NCBI GenBank assembly: GCA_016873225.1
Contig: VGXS01000014.1
Coordinates: forward strand, 1-64,000
From: Planctomycetota bacterium
GTDB lineage: Bacteria > Planctomycetota > Planctomycetia > Gemmatales > Gemmataceae
Length of the DNA stretch: 64,000 bases
Direction of reading: 5' to 3'
Shown here: piece by piece, positions 17,130 to 26,626 of the stretch
Layout of the letters: every line of letters starts with the position of its first letter
Position numbering within the stretch: the stretch's first letter is position 1
Notes under the pieces: model-generated
Database searches by the model: none
What the model was told of the DNA's origin: nothing
What the model saw: the letters and a program-made list of their open reading frames with translations, nothing else
Made by a program: the position numbers and the translations under genes

Positions 17130-18440
17130 ATGGCTGGAATGACCCTGACGGAGAAGATTCTGGCGAGGCACGCCGGCAAGCCCTCCGTGCAACCGGGCGA
17201 CAACATCTGGGTGGATGTGGACATCCTGATGACCCATGATGTGTGCGGCCCCGGCACCATCGGCGTCTTCCACCAGAACTTTGGCCGCGACGCGAAGGTG
17301 TGGGACCGCGACAAGGTGGTCATCATCCCCGACCACTACATCTTCACCGCCGACACCATGGCCAACCGGAATGTCGATGTGCTCAGGTCGTTCGTGGCCG
17401 AGCAGAAATTGCCGCACTTTTATGATGTGGGCACGGACAGGTACAAGGGCGTCTGCCACATCGCCTTGCCCGAGGAGGGGCATACAAGGCCCGGGGAAAT
17501 CCTCCTCGGAACCGACAGCCACACCTGCACCGCCGGCGCCTTCGGCGAGTTCGCCACCGGCATCGGCAACACCGACGCGGGCTTCGTGCTGGGCACCGGC
17601 AAGACCTGGCTGAAGGTTCCCCCGACTCTCAGGTTCGTGTTCAAGGGCGAACTGCCTCCCTACCTCATGGCCAAGGATCTCATCCTTGCCGTCATCGGCG
17701 ACATCGGCTGCGATGGCGCCACCTACCAGGCGATGGAGTTCGATGGCGACGGGGTTTTCTGCCTCGGCATCGAGGAGCGGATGACTCTCTGCAACATGGC
17801 CATCGAGGCCGGCGGCAAGAATGGCATCATCCGCGCCGACAAGAAAACCGTCGACTTCGTGAAGTCCCGCGACAAGTCGGGCAAACCCTTCGTCGTCGAG
17901 CAAAGCGACGCGGACGCCCGCTTCGCCCGCGAATGGGTTTACGACGTCACCAAGCTCAAGCCCGTGGTGGCCAAGCCCCACAGCCCGGACAACCGGGCCT
18001 ATGTGGATGAACTCAAGGGTTCGGCGATCGACCGCGCCTACATCGGCTCATGCACGGGCGGCAAGATGACCGACTTCCGCGCCGCCGCCCGCCTGCTGAA
18101 GGGTCACACCGTGAAGGTTGACACCTTCGTGGTGCCCGCCACCAGCGAGGTGGCCCGGCAACTTCGGACCGAGCGCGTCGACGGCGGGCCGACCCTCGAG
18201 GAGGTCTTCCTGAGCGCCGGGGCCAAGATGGGCGAACCGTCCTGCGCCGCGTGCCTGGGAGGCCCCTCCGACACCTTCGGAAGGCTCAACACCCCGCTCA
18301 AGTGCATCAGCACCACCAACCGCAATTTCCCCGGCCGCATGGGACACAAGCAGGCGGAGGTGTTCCTGGCCAGCCCGCTCACCGTCGCGGCAAGCGCCCT
18401 CACCGGCACCATCACCGACCCCCGGGAGTTCCTGGCATGA
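17130..18440 (+). CDS. leuC: 3-isopropylmalate dehydratase large subunit (aconitase family)
   Basis: The product is about 436 aa. ATG at 17130 is chosen for AGAAGAAGG just upstream; 17106 and 17139 are alternatives. Aconitase-family motifs are clear: MTHDVCGPGTIGVF, LGTDSHTCTAGAFGEFATG, IGSCTGGKMTDFRAAARLL and PSCAACLGGPSDTFG, with three Cys placed to hold the [4Fe-4S] cluster, then FPGRMGHKQAEVFLASP. With LeuD it isomerises 2- to 3-isopropylmalate in leucine synthesis. Homoaconitase or a methylmalate/citramalate-type enzyme cannot be excluded from sequence alone. It is translationally coupled to leuD by an ATGA overlap. Confidence 0.88.
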   Translation: MAGMTLTEKILARHAGKPSVQPGDNIWVDVDILMTHDVCGPGTIGVFHQNFGRDAKVWDRDKVVIIPDHYIFTADTMANRNVDVLRSFVAEQKLPHFYDVGTDRYKGVCHIALPEEGHTRPGEILLGTDSHTCTAGAFGEFATGIGNTDAGFVLGTGKTWLKVPPTLRFVFKGELPPYLMAKDLILAVIGDIGCDGATYQAMEFDGDGVFCLGIEERMTLCNMAIEAGGKNGIIRADKKTVDFVKSRDKSGKPFVVEQSDADARFAREWVYDVTKLKPVVAKPHSPDNRAYVDELKGSAIDRAYIGSCTGGKMTDFRAAARLLKGHTVKVDTFVVPATSEVARQLRTERVDGGPTLEEVFLSAGAKMGEPSCAACLGGPSDTFGRLNTPLKCISTTNRNFPGRMGHKQAEVFLASPLTVAASALTGTITDPREFLA

Positions 18441-19009
18441 CCCTCCAACCCGTGATCCAGGGCAAGGCCTATGTCCTGGGCGACAACATCGACACCGACC
18501 AGATCATTCCGGCGCAATACCTCACCTTCAACCCGGCCATTCCCGAGGAATACCGGCAATTCGGCAAGTACGCACTGGCCGGAGTGCCCGCGCCGCAGGG
18601 GGGCCTCCCCAAGGGTCATGTGCCGTTCCACGCGCCCGGCGACGAGTTCGTGTCGCCCTACAGGATCATCGTGGCCGGCAGGAATTTCGGCTGTGGTTCC
18701 TCCCGCGAGCACGCGCCCGTGGCGCTTGACGCCGCCGGCATCAAGGCCGTGGTGGCCGAGTTCTACGCCCGCATCTTCTTCCGCAACTCCGTCAATGGCG
18801 GATATCTCATCCCCTTTGAGTCGGCCAAAAGGCTCTGCGACACGGTCTGCACCGGCGATGAACTGCGCCTGGATATGGCGGCGGGCAAGCTGGAAAACCT
18901 GACGGCGAGGGAGTCGTACGAACTCCGCCCCCTGGGGGAGGTCGCGCCGATCCTCGAGGCCGGCGGCATCTTTCCTTACGCCCGCTCCAAGGGACTGCTG
19001 AAAGCCTGA
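18437..19009 (+). CDS. leuD: 3-isopropylmalate dehydratase small subunit
   Basis: ATG at 18437 lies inside the leuC stop (ATGA), giving 190 aa. The swivel-domain motifs are present: GDNIDTDQIIPAQYL near the start, then GRNFGCGSSREHAPVAL, KAVVAEFYARIFFRNSVNGG and an active-site-type Ser/Arg pair. It forms a heterodimer with LeuC. The length and the YLTFNPAIPEEY segment fit the LeuD group that pairs with the HacA/LeuC2-type large subunit seen upstream. Confidence 0.9.
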   Translation: MTLQPVIQGKAYVLGDNIDTDQIIPAQYLTFNPAIPEEYRQFGKYALAGVPAPQGGLPKGHVPFHAPGDEFVSPYRIIVAGRNFGCGSSREHAPVALDAAGIKAVVAEFYARIFFRNSVNGGYLIPFESAKRLCDTVCTGDELRLDMAAGKLENLTARESYELRPLGEVAPILEAGGIFPYARSKGLLKA

Positions 19010-19034
19010 CCGGAGGGGGGGAGGCGGGCGCACC

Positions 19035-20567
19035 ATGGCCGAATCGCTTGATGATTCCGTCAGGGTCTGCCATCCCGAGGCCACGCTCCTCGTCCGCATC
19101 TCCGACGCCCATCCCGATCCGTTTTCACCCAATGCGTTCGCCCAACTCTCGGGCGTTCCCTTGGGCCACATCATGAACCTGCTCGACAACCTCCATCAGG
19201 AGGGCATGATCGAGCGGAGAACCCCGGACGACGCCGAACCGGGAACCCTGCTGGTCGGCCTTACCCCCCTCGGAATCAAAACCGCCTTCATGACGGGGGA
19301 ACTTGAACGCTACATTCTCGAGCACAGGAGGTCGCTCGCGGTTCTCCGGGACCTGGCAAGGGTGGCCAGCGCCATGGGGAGGGCCTGGGCCACGCGGGTT
19401 CTCCTTGGCGCCATGGCGGTGAATTTCGGCATTGGCGCCACCATGGCTTGGCAGGCCGGCCTCGGTTCGGACTACCTGTTCAACTCGAACGCCCCCGGCC
19501 TGCTATCCATTTACAGGATGATCGGGCTTTTCGTGCCCGAACCCGACCTTCCCGCGCAATGGTGGAGGCTTCTTTCGGCGGGTTTCGTGCACCTGGGACT
19601 TGTCCATATCCTGGTGAACGGATTCAGCCTCAACAGCCTTGGCAGGCTTTCCGAAGGCCTTTGGGGCGTGCCCGGATTCCTGCTCGTTTTCCTCGTCTCG
19701 GTCTGGTCGGGATTCGCGCTGGCGGCGACCGTTTCGCCGGGCCTGACGGGAGGGGCCTCGGGTGGCATTTGCGGATTGCTCGGGGCGATGGGTTCGTGGG
19801 TGGCCATCAACCGCCGCCACATGCCGGCGGAGATCCGCGCAAGCTGGACGAGGGCCCTCGTCATCAACGGGGTCCTGATCGGTTGCATGAGCCTGATTCC
19901 CGGAGTGAGCGGCCCGGGACACCTGGGAGGGGCGCTTGGCGGAGCGGCCACCGGCCTCGGCCTGGCGCTCATGGCGCGCGGAGGCTCGAGGCGTCAGTTT
20001 GGCATCATGATTCTGCTCGCGTCGATCTCCGCGGCGGCGTTGCTGGGCCGCGTCGGGCTCGATGTCGCCTCCTCATCGGACAGCGCCGCGAAAATCCGTG
20101 ATTTCGAGGGCGCCCTCGCCGACCGCGCCGAAATACCGGAACTCAACAAGCGCCTGGTGCCCTCCGTGGCCAGGCATATCCAGAAATTCCGCGAGGACGA
20201 GGATCTCCATTGGCATCCGCTCCTGCAGCGCGAAAAGTTCCGCCGCAACGGGAAAGCCGCCGAGGCGGGCGCGCGGCTGGCGAGGGAGTCGGTTGAATCG
20301 GGCGGGGGCCTCGCCGCCGACTGGAAGTCGCTGGAGGTAAGGGGAACCGTCTCTACCAAGGCGCGCGACCACGCCATGGCGGTGCTGGCCGCCACGGGCG
20401 CCTACGCCGGCATCGTGGCGGATTGCCTTGCCTCCGGCCGCGAATGGCCGATGGAACGGGACAAGGAAATCAGCGAAAAGCGTGGCGTGGCGCGCAAGGC
20501 CGTGAAAGCATGGGAAGACCTGCTCGAGGCCAACCGGGGCGATGAGGCGGAACCCGCCGCGCCCTGA
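19035..20567 (+). CDS. Rhomboid-family intramembrane serine protease with N-terminal winged-helix-like region
   Basis: The protein of 510 aa has a strong ribosome binding site (GGAGGGGGGAGG). Residues ~15-90 look like a small winged-helix or marR-like fold (FAQLSGVPLGHIMNLLDNLH, EGMIERRTP). A rhomboid core spans ~118-340 with about six membrane helices: WWRLLSAGFVHLGLVHILVN (oxyanion-type His191/Asn195), catalytic Ser242 in GGASGGICGLLG, and catalytic His296 in GPGHLGGALGG. A ~160-residue charged, soluble tail follows. The winged-helix/rhomboid combination is unusual and its purpose unknown. A second rhomboid lies 4 kb downstream. Confidence 0.85.
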   Translation: MAESLDDSVRVCHPEATLLVRISDAHPDPFSPNAFAQLSGVPLGHIMNLLDNLHQEGMIERRTPDDAEPGTLLVGLTPLGIKTAFMTGELERYILEHRRSLAVLRDLARVASAMGRAWATRVLLGAMAVNFGIGATMAWQAGLGSDYLFNSNAPGLLSIYRMIGLFVPEPDLPAQWWRLLSAGFVHLGLVHILVNGFSLNSLGRLSEGLWGVPGFLLVFLVSVWSGFALAATVSPGLTGGASGGICGLLGAMGSWVAINRRHMPAEIRASWTRALVINGVLIGCMSLIPGVSGPGHLGGALGGAATGLGLALMARGGSRRQFGIMILLASISAAALLGRVGLDVASSSDSAAKIRDFEGALADRAEIPELNKRLVPSVARHIQKFREDEDLHWHPLLQREKFRRNGKAAEAGARLARESVESGGGLAADWKSLEVRGTVSTKARDHAMAVLAATGAYAGIVADCLASGREWPMERDKEISEKRGVARKAVKAWEDLLEANRGDEAEPAAP

Positions 20568-20590
20568 AAACGATTCGCGGAGAAACCGGA

Positions 20591-22693
20591 ATGCCACTGC
20601 TCATGATGGCCCTCGCGCTTGCCGCCGATCCCGGCGGATTTCGCGCGGGCGCCGCTTCCATCGATGTCACGCCCGCGACCTTCCCGGTGCTGGTCAACGG
20701 CGGCATGACGAGCGCGACAGCCACCCGGGTGAAGACGCCGCTTCACGCGAGGGCCCTGGTCGTTGATGACGGCAAGGTCAAATGCGCCATCGTCATTGTC
20801 GACAGTTGCATGATGGGCCGCCCGTTCCTTGATGAGGTGAAGGCGGAGTCCGCCCGGAAGACCCCGATTCCCCCCGAGCGGATTCTCATCGGCGCCACGC
20901 ACACCCATTCCGCGGCCGCTTCGATGGGTTGCCTCGGCACCGATGCCGACCCCGTCTACACGCCGCTGCTCAAGGCGCAGCTTGTGTCGGCCATCGCCGC
21001 GGCCCACGCCAACCTGGAACCCGCCCAGGTCGGTTGGGCCCGGGCCTTCGCTCCAAACCACACCGCGCTGAGGCGCTGGATCCTGCGGCCCGACAGGATG
21101 CTGGCCGACCCTTTCGGCAACAGGACCGTGCGCGCCAACATGCACGCCGGCCGCGTCATCGACGATGTCACGGGAGAATCGGGGCCGCCTGATCCTTCGC
21201 TTCCAATGCTTTCCCTCCGTTCGATGGACGGCCGGCCGATCGCCTTGTTGGCCAACTTTTCAATGCACTACTTCGGCGACTCGGCCATCAGCGCCGATTA
21301 CTTCGGCCTGTTCTGCGAGGCCATGAAAAGCCGACTTTCCCCGGCAAGCCCGGGCGGAAAGCCGCCTTTCGTGGGCATCATGTCGCATGGATGCAGCGGC
21401 GACATCTGGCGGCGCGATTACCGCAAGCCGGCCCCGAAGCCCGGTGAGGAACCGACCATCGAGGCCTACGCCAACCAACTGGCCGACATCGCCGCGGCCG
21501 CCTGCAAGGATATCCGGCACTCCAATGACGCCACCGTGGCGATGGCCGAGGCCCGGATTCCGATGAAGTACAGGGTTCCCGACCTCCAGCGCCTCGAATG
21601 GGCCCAGCGAATCGTCGCCTCCATGGGAGACAGGCTGCCCAAGACCCAGCCTGAAATCTACGCCCGCGAGCAGGTCATGCTTCATGAGCGGCAAGGAACC
21701 GATGTCGTGGTGCAGGCGTTGCGGATCGGCGACATCGCCTTGGCCACGACACCATGCGAAACCTATGCGCTCACCGGGCTGAAGCTGAAGGCGGGTTCCC
21801 CCCTGGAGCAAACCATGGTCATCGAACTGGCCAACGGGGGCGATGGTTACATCCCGCCCCCGGAGCAACATGTCCTGGGCGGTTACAACACATGGAACGC
21901 CCGCTCCGCGGGACTGGAGCCTTCCGCCGAGCCGAGGATCGTCGAGGCGGCGCTGGGACTGCTGGAAAAGGTGTCGGGCAAGCCGAGGAGGGAGCCGGAA
22001 CCCGTGTCATCGGGGCATTCCGCCGCCGTCATGGCCCTGCGTCCACTGGCCTACTGGAGCCTCGACGACATGTCGGGCCCCAGGGCCTTCGACCGTTCCG
22101 GCCGGGGCAACGACGGATTCCATGAACCCGGGGTGGTGTTCCACCTCGAGGGAGCGCCACTCACCGAGAAGAACAAGCCGCCAAGCCGGGCGGCGCACTT
22201 TGCCGGCGGCCGCATGGAAGCACGGGTGACCGGCCTCGCCGGGTCCGACTATTCCGTGTCGATGTGGGTCTACAATGGGTTGCCGGTCGGGGCGCGTCCC
22301 GTGGCCGGATGGTGTTTTTCCCGGGGACATGACAGGGGAACCCGTGGCGACCACCTCGGTTTGGGCGGCACCGGCAACCCCGGAAGGCTGATCTTCCGCG
22401 CCGATGACGGGTCGGTGGTCGCCGGACGATCGGAAATCGGCCGCTGGCAATGGCGTCATGTGGTCCTTGTCAGGCAGGGGGAGGATGTCCGGGTGCACCT
22501 CGACGGGCAAGCCCAACCGGAAATCGCCTGCAAGGCCCCCCCGCCCCCCGCGGGCCCGTCGTCGCGGCTTTATATCGGCGGCAACACCGACAACGCCTCG
22601 AACTGGGAAGGCCGTTTGGACGAGGTCGCCGTGTTCAGCCAGGCCCTGAAGCCCGCCGAGGTGGCGGCTCTCGCGGGGCCCCGAGGCCACTGA
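20591..22693 (+). CDS. Neutral/alkaline ceramidase-like hydrolase fused to a LamG-type lectin domain
   Basis: The protein of 700 aa has a short hydrophobic start (MPLLMMALALAADPGG). The N-terminal ~450 residues follow the neutral/alkaline non-lysosomal ceramidase pattern: FRAGAASIDVTPATFPVLVN, GATHTHSAAASMG with two zinc-type His (104, 106), NFSMHYFG, and SHGCSGDIWRRDY. From ~475 to the end there is a LamG/concanavalin-type beta-sandwich (YWSLDDMSGPRAFDRSGRGN, YSVSMWVYNG, LYIGGNTDNAS, FSQALKPAEVAAL). A substrate carrying an acyl-amide linkage is inferred from the family only; planctomycete homologues are mostly uncharacterised. The gene is followed 15 nt later by a DUF1501 gene. Confidence 0.85.
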   Translation: MPLLMMALALAADPGGFRAGAASIDVTPATFPVLVNGGMTSATATRVKTPLHARALVVDDGKVKCAIVIVDSCMMGRPFLDEVKAESARKTPIPPERILIGATHTHSAAASMGCLGTDADPVYTPLLKAQLVSAIAAAHANLEPAQVGWARAFAPNHTALRRWILRPDRMLADPFGNRTVRANMHAGRVIDDVTGESGPPDPSLPMLSLRSMDGRPIALLANFSMHYFGDSAISADYFGLFCEAMKSRLSPASPGGKPPFVGIMSHGCSGDIWRRDYRKPAPKPGEEPTIEAYANQLADIAAAACKDIRHSNDATVAMAEARIPMKYRVPDLQRLEWAQRIVASMGDRLPKTQPEIYAREQVMLHERQGTDVVVQALRIGDIALATTPCETYALTGLKLKAGSPLEQTMVIELANGGDGYIPPPEQHVLGGYNTWNARSAGLEPSAEPRIVEAALGLLEKVSGKPRREPEPVSSGHSAAVMALRPLAYWSLDDMSGPRAFDRSGRGNDGFHEPGVVFHLEGAPLTEKNKPPSRAAHFAGGRMEARVTGLAGSDYSVSMWVYNGLPVGARPVAGWCFSRGHDRGTRGDHLGLGGTGNPGRLIFRADDGSVVAGRSEIGRWQWRHVVLVRQGEDVRVHLDGQAQPEIACKAPPPPAGPSSRLYIGGNTDNASNWEGRLDEVAVFSQALKPAEVAALAGPRGH

Positions 22694-22708
22694 TTGCAGG
22701 AGCGAGCC

Positions 22709-24097
22709 ATGATCCGCAGGGAATTCCTCGCCAGCGCCCCGGGCCTGCCCATGTCGATGGCGCTTTCCCACCTCATGGCCAAGGAGGAGGCGGGTGCCAA
22801 CCCCCTTGCCGCGAAGCCACCACACTTCGCGCCCCGGGCCAAGGCGGTCATCTTCATGTTCATGGTCGGCGGTCCCAGCCAAATGGACCTGTTCGACCCC
22901 AAGCCCGAACTCACCCGCCTGGGTGGCAAGGCGCTGCCCGAGTCGTTTGGCAAGCCGGTGAGCCAATTCACCAAGGGGGACACCAAGTGCCTGGCCAGCA
23001 CCCGGTCCTTCAGGCGCCACGGGCGGTCGGGGTTGTGGATGAGCGACCTGCTGCCCAACCTGGCCGGCCGGGTCGACGACATCTGCTACCTCAACGCCTG
23101 CCACGCCAACAGCAGCGTTCACGCACCCGCCATGTACGAAATGCACTCCGGCCGGATGTTCCCGGGCCACCCCACCCTCGGCTCATGGGTGGCTTACGGG
23201 CTGGGAAGCCCCGCCGAAAACCTTCCGGCCTTCTGTGTCCTCCTCCAGCCCGAGGGCACGCCCGAGGGAGGCGCGCCATGCTGGGGATCGGCCTACTTGC
23301 CGGCCACCTACCAGGGAACCCTGCTCCGCCGGGGCCCCAATCCCCTGCTCTACCTCAATCCTCCCGGCGGAGTGACCCGCGAGCGCCAGGCGCGAAGCCT
23401 CGAGCTGATCAAGGGACTCAACAAACTCGTCGAGGATCCCGCCGACAGCCGGCTCTCCGCCCGCACGGCGACCTACGAACTGGCGTTCCGGATGCAGATG
23501 AGCGCGCCCGAGGCCGTCGACCTCGCCCGGGAAAGCGCAATCACCCGGAACCTGTATGGCATCGACAACCCCGCCAGCGCCGACTTCGGCTCGCGGCTGC
23601 TCCTGGCCCGCAGGCTGGTCGAGCGCGGCGTGAGGTTCATCCAGGTGTATTCCGGCGGAGGCCCGCTCTCGATGCAGTGGGATGCCCACGACGACATCAA
23701 CGGCAACCACCAGAAGATGTGCGGCCATGTCGACCGGCCCATCGCCGGGCTTCTGGCCGACCTCCGATCCCGCGGCATGCTCGATGAGACCCTCGTGGTC
23801 TGGGCGACGGAGTTCGGCCGCTTGCCCACTTCGCAGGGAACCCTGGGACGCGACCACAACCACTACGGCTTCACCATGTGGATGGCCGGCGGCGGCGTGA
23901 AGGGCGGCCATGTCCACGGATCCACTGATGAAGTCGGCTTGTATGCCGCCGAGGGCCGCGTTTCGGTGAACGATTTCCACGCCACCATCCTGCACCTGCT
24001 CGGCATGGACCACGAAAGGCTCACCTACCCCCACGCGGGTCGCGACGAACGGCTCACCGATGTCGCTGGAAAGGTCATCCAACCCATACTGGCCTGA
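22709..24097 (+). CDS. DUF1501 family exported protein
   Basis: ATG at 22709 has AGGAG 7 nt upstream, giving about 462 aa; an in-frame TTG lies 15 nt earlier. The leader IRREFLASAPGLPMSMAL is Tat-like. Family motifs: FMVGGPSQMDLFDPKPEL, LNACHANSSVHAPAMYEM, RRLVERGVRFIQVYSGGG, WATEFGRLPTSQG and GRDHNHYGFTMWMAGGG. It is closest in style to the DUF1501 protein at 4848-6257. Here the partner is a ceramidase-like protein rather than a DUF1549/1553 protein, which is less usual. Confidence 0.92.
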   Translation: MIRREFLASAPGLPMSMALSHLMAKEEAGANPLAAKPPHFAPRAKAVIFMFMVGGPSQMDLFDPKPELTRLGGKALPESFGKPVSQFTKGDTKCLASTRSFRRHGRSGLWMSDLLPNLAGRVDDICYLNACHANSSVHAPAMYEMHSGRMFPGHPTLGSWVAYGLGSPAENLPAFCVLLQPEGTPEGGAPCWGSAYLPATYQGTLLRRGPNPLLYLNPPGGVTRERQARSLELIKGLNKLVEDPADSRLSARTATYELAFRMQMSAPEAVDLARESAITRNLYGIDNPASADFGSRLLLARRLVERGVRFIQVYSGGGPLSMQWDAHDDINGNHQKMCGHVDRPIAGLLADLRSRGMLDETLVVWATEFGRLPTSQGTLGRDHNHYGFTMWMAGGGVKGGHVHGSTDEVGLYAAEGRVSVNDFHATILHLLGMDHERLTYPHAGRDERLTDVAGKVIQPILA

Positions 24098-24120
24098 GGT
24101 TCCCATCCGGAGCGCCCGTC

Positions 24121-24888
24121 ATGATGCCTTTGGGTGACGACAACTCCCAAAACCGCGGATTTGCCGTGGTCAATTACTCGCTCATCGCGGTGTGTGTCCT
24201 TGTCTTCCTCGTTCCCCAGCGCGCCGGCATGCCCGAGGGCGCTCCGTTCACGGTTTCATGGTCGCTGGTTCCCGAGGAGATCGTCACGGGAAAGGATCTG
24301 GTCAGGCCCGCGGAAACGCGCCTGATGAAGCACAACAATCGCGTCATGGATGTGCGGGACCCGGGACTGGGCGCGACCCCGTCGGTCTACCTCACCCCGT
24401 TCACCAGCATGTTCATGCATGGCTCCATCATGCACCTCCTGGGAAACATGCTGTTCCTGTGGATTTTCGGTGACAACATCGAAAGCCGGTTCGGATCGGC
24501 GCGGTACCTTGGCTTCTACCTGCTCGGCGGGTTGGCCGCCGGCGGCGCCCATGTGGCGGCGGTTTACGCTTTCCGGGGTGATCCCCGGGTGCCATGCCTC
24601 GGCGCTTCGGGCGCCATATCCGCGGTCATGGGCGCCTACATGCTGCTGTTTCCCGCGAACCGGGTGAAGGTGCTCATGTTCCGGTTCATCACCGAGGTTC
24701 CGGCCATCGTGGCGGTAGGCCTTTGGTTTGTGATGCAAGTGGTCAGCGCCTCGTACGACAAGGATGGATCGGGAGGGGTGGCCTATGGCGCCCACATCGG
24801 GGGCTTCATCGCGGGGCTGCCGCTGGCCCTGATTTTTTGTCCGCAAACCCCGCCCGGTGCGGGGTTTGGCAACTCACCTGACGAATAG
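24121..24888 (+). CDS. Rhomboid-family intramembrane serine protease
   Basis: The protein of 255 aa is preceded by GGAG. It has six or seven membrane helices with the rhomboid catalytic elements: FTSMFMHGSIMHLLGNMLFL (His104/Asn109 side), catalytic Ser163 in LGASGAISAVMGAYM, and catalytic His225 in AYGAHIGGFIAG. It is a compact single-domain rhomboid, unlike the larger one at 19035. Rhomboids cut membrane-anchored substrates within the bilayer. It lies 23 nt after the DUF1501 gene and is probably co-transcribed with it. Confidence 0.92.
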   Translation: MMPLGDDNSQNRGFAVVNYSLIAVCVLVFLVPQRAGMPEGAPFTVSWSLVPEEIVTGKDLVRPAETRLMKHNNRVMDVRDPGLGATPSVYLTPFTSMFMHGSIMHLLGNMLFLWIFGDNIESRFGSARYLGFYLLGGLAAGGAHVAAVYAFRGDPRVPCLGASGAISAVMGAYMLLFPANRVKVLMFRFITEVPAIVAVGLWFVMQVVSASYDKDGSGGVAYGAHIGGFIAGLPLALIFCPQTPPGAGFGNSPDE

Positions 24889-24984
24889 GCCTTTTCCCGG
24901 GTATTGCCGGTGGGTATTGTTCCGCGCCGCGGTCGACGCCATGCCAGGGAAGGCGGGCGTTGCACCCGCCTTCGGAATCGGTTT

Positions 24985-25947
24985 ATGGGCCACGGCAGGC
25001 ATACCCGGATTTTCGCGACGGCCATCCTGTTGATCGCCTCAAGCGCGCCTTGGGCCGATGCGGTGGAACCGCCCAAGCCTTTCCCCGTGGTTCCGCTTCC
25101 TTTCTGGCCTTTTGGCAAACAGGACAAGTCCGTTGCCCTCAACCAGGCCGACACCCAATCGCCTAGGAATGCGAAATCCGCCATCATCAAGGCTTCCGCC
25201 AGCCAGGCCGAACAAACCACTCCCGGAACACCAGACCCCGCCACCGACCCCGGTCTCCTGGCCACCAAGGCGGTCGCCGCCTACGAGTCTCTCAATGGCT
25301 GCATCCTTCGGTTCACCCGCCGGGAAAATCTCGGCAAGGGAATCAAGCCCGAGGAAACGGTGCTTCTCAAGATGCGCCGCGAACCTTTCGCCGTGCACAT
25401 GAAGTGGCTCGACACCGATGCCCAGGGCCGGCAAATCATTTACAACCGGGCGACAGACGAGAACGCCATGCAGGTCATCACCGCGTCGGGAGACATTCCC
25501 CTGATCGGAGGGAATCGCCGCATGAAGGTGGACATCAACAGCAACATGGCCAAGGGAAGCACCCGTTACAGCATCATGGACAGCGGCTACGGGGGCGCTG
25601 TGCTCCGTTATCGCAAGGTGGTCGAGGATTGGCAAAGGGGCGCCTTGCCCCAGGGAAACATCAAGAGCCTGGGACTGGTGGTCAGGCCCGAATTTCCCGC
25701 GAAGCAAGCCGCCGTGGAAATGACTTTCCCGCCCGGATACGACCCGCACTTCCCCAGGGGCGCCAAGCGGTTGATCTGTTTTTCCACCGAGAGCGGCCTG
25801 CCGACCATCCTGACCACCTGGGATGAAAACGGCTTGGAACTCGAGTTCTACAAGTTCGACCGGGCTTTCCCCGTGCCCCTCGATGATGCCGATTTCGATC
25901 CGGACCGCCTTTGGCTGCCTGCCGTTGGAAAGTCCACTCCCAAATAA
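24985..25947 (+). CDS. DUF1571 family exported protein
   Basis: ATG at 24985 starts a signal peptide (RHTRIFATAILLIASSAPWA, cleaved near ADA), giving about 320 aa; an earlier start at 24904 would add an unlikely Arg-rich leader. After a Pro/Lys-rich spacer, residues ~85-310 show the DUF1571 pattern: NGCILRFTRRENLGKGIKPE, VLLKMRREPFAVHMKW, GRQIIYNRATDEN and PTILTTWDENGLELEFYKF. The pattern resembles outer-membrane lipoprotein-sorting folds (LolA/LolB-like beta half-barrels), which suggests lipid or lipoprotein handling in the periplasm, but that is inference. Confidence 0.8.
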   Translation: MGHGRHTRIFATAILLIASSAPWADAVEPPKPFPVVPLPFWPFGKQDKSVALNQADTQSPRNAKSAIIKASASQAEQTTPGTPDPATDPGLLATKAVAAYESLNGCILRFTRRENLGKGIKPEETVLLKMRREPFAVHMKWLDTDAQGRQIIYNRATDENAMQVITASGDIPLIGGNRRMKVDINSNMAKGSTRYSIMDSGYGGAVLRYRKVVEDWQRGALPQGNIKSLGLVVRPEFPAKQAAVEMTFPPGYDPHFPRGAKRLICFSTESGLPTILTTWDENGLELEFYKFDRAFPVPLDDADFDPDRLWLPAVGKSTPK

Positions 25948-26174
25948 ACGGCGACGGATGCCACTTTGGCAGGCGCCAAGCCCCCTGCGGTCCTCGCCCG
26001 AGCGGTTTGATCTGGTGCCAAGCCGGTTTTTACAAGTAATTTTCTGGAATGAAAACTGGGCAGCACATCGGCACTCGATTTGCTGAAAATTCTGTTGAAC
26101 CGGGCGCTGGATCCGGTCGGTTGTGTTTGAGGGGGGTCCCAACCCAACTGGGGCAAGGGCTCAAGGAGCCGGAC

Positions 26175-26588
26175 ATGACATCCGTCACGGCGGGCCGCTG
26201 GGAATATGCGGTCCTGATTGCTGACGATGATCCCGCCATGCGCGAAACCCTTCGCGAAGTGGTGGCAGGTGCCGGTTTTGCGACGCTCATGGCCTCATGT
26301 GGCGAGGAGGCCCTGGATGTGGTCGGACAGAACGCGGTTCATCTCGCGTTGTTTGACATGCACATGCCCGGACTCACCGGCCTGGAGACCCTGCAACTGG
26401 TTCGGCAGACGCATGCGGTCATGCCGGCGATCCTTGTGACCGCCGACCCGTCCCGCAACTTGATGATCGAGGCCCAGAAGGCATCGGTCTACTGCATCCT
26501 GCCGAAACCGGTCCGCAAGGACATGGTCCTGTTCTCGGTGACGCGAGCCATCCAGCGGCACTATGGGGCGGACCTAACCGGCGACTGA
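26175..26588 (+). CDS. Single-domain response regulator (CheY-like receiver)
   Basis: ATG at 26175 has AGGAG 7 nt upstream and gives 137 aa. It is a full receiver domain: acidic pocket VLIADDDPAMRE, phospho-acceptor Asp in LALFDMHMPGLTG, the Thr switch in AILVTAD, and conserved Lys in ILPKPVRKDM. No output domain follows, so it acts by protein contact or within a phosphorelay. No sensor kinase is adjacent. The 227 nt upstream hold no gene; the 3' neighbour, groES, begins 38 nt later. Confidence 0.9.
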   Translation: MTSVTAGRWEYAVLIADDDPAMRETLREVVAGAGFATLMASCGEEALDVVGQNAVHLALFDMHMPGLTGLETLQLVRQTHAVMPAILVTADPSRNLMIEAQKASVYCILPKPVRKDMVLFSVTRAIQRHYGADLTGD

Positions 26589-26626
26589 AACGCCACACGG
26601 GCTTTATCAACAGGAGTCTCGATCCA

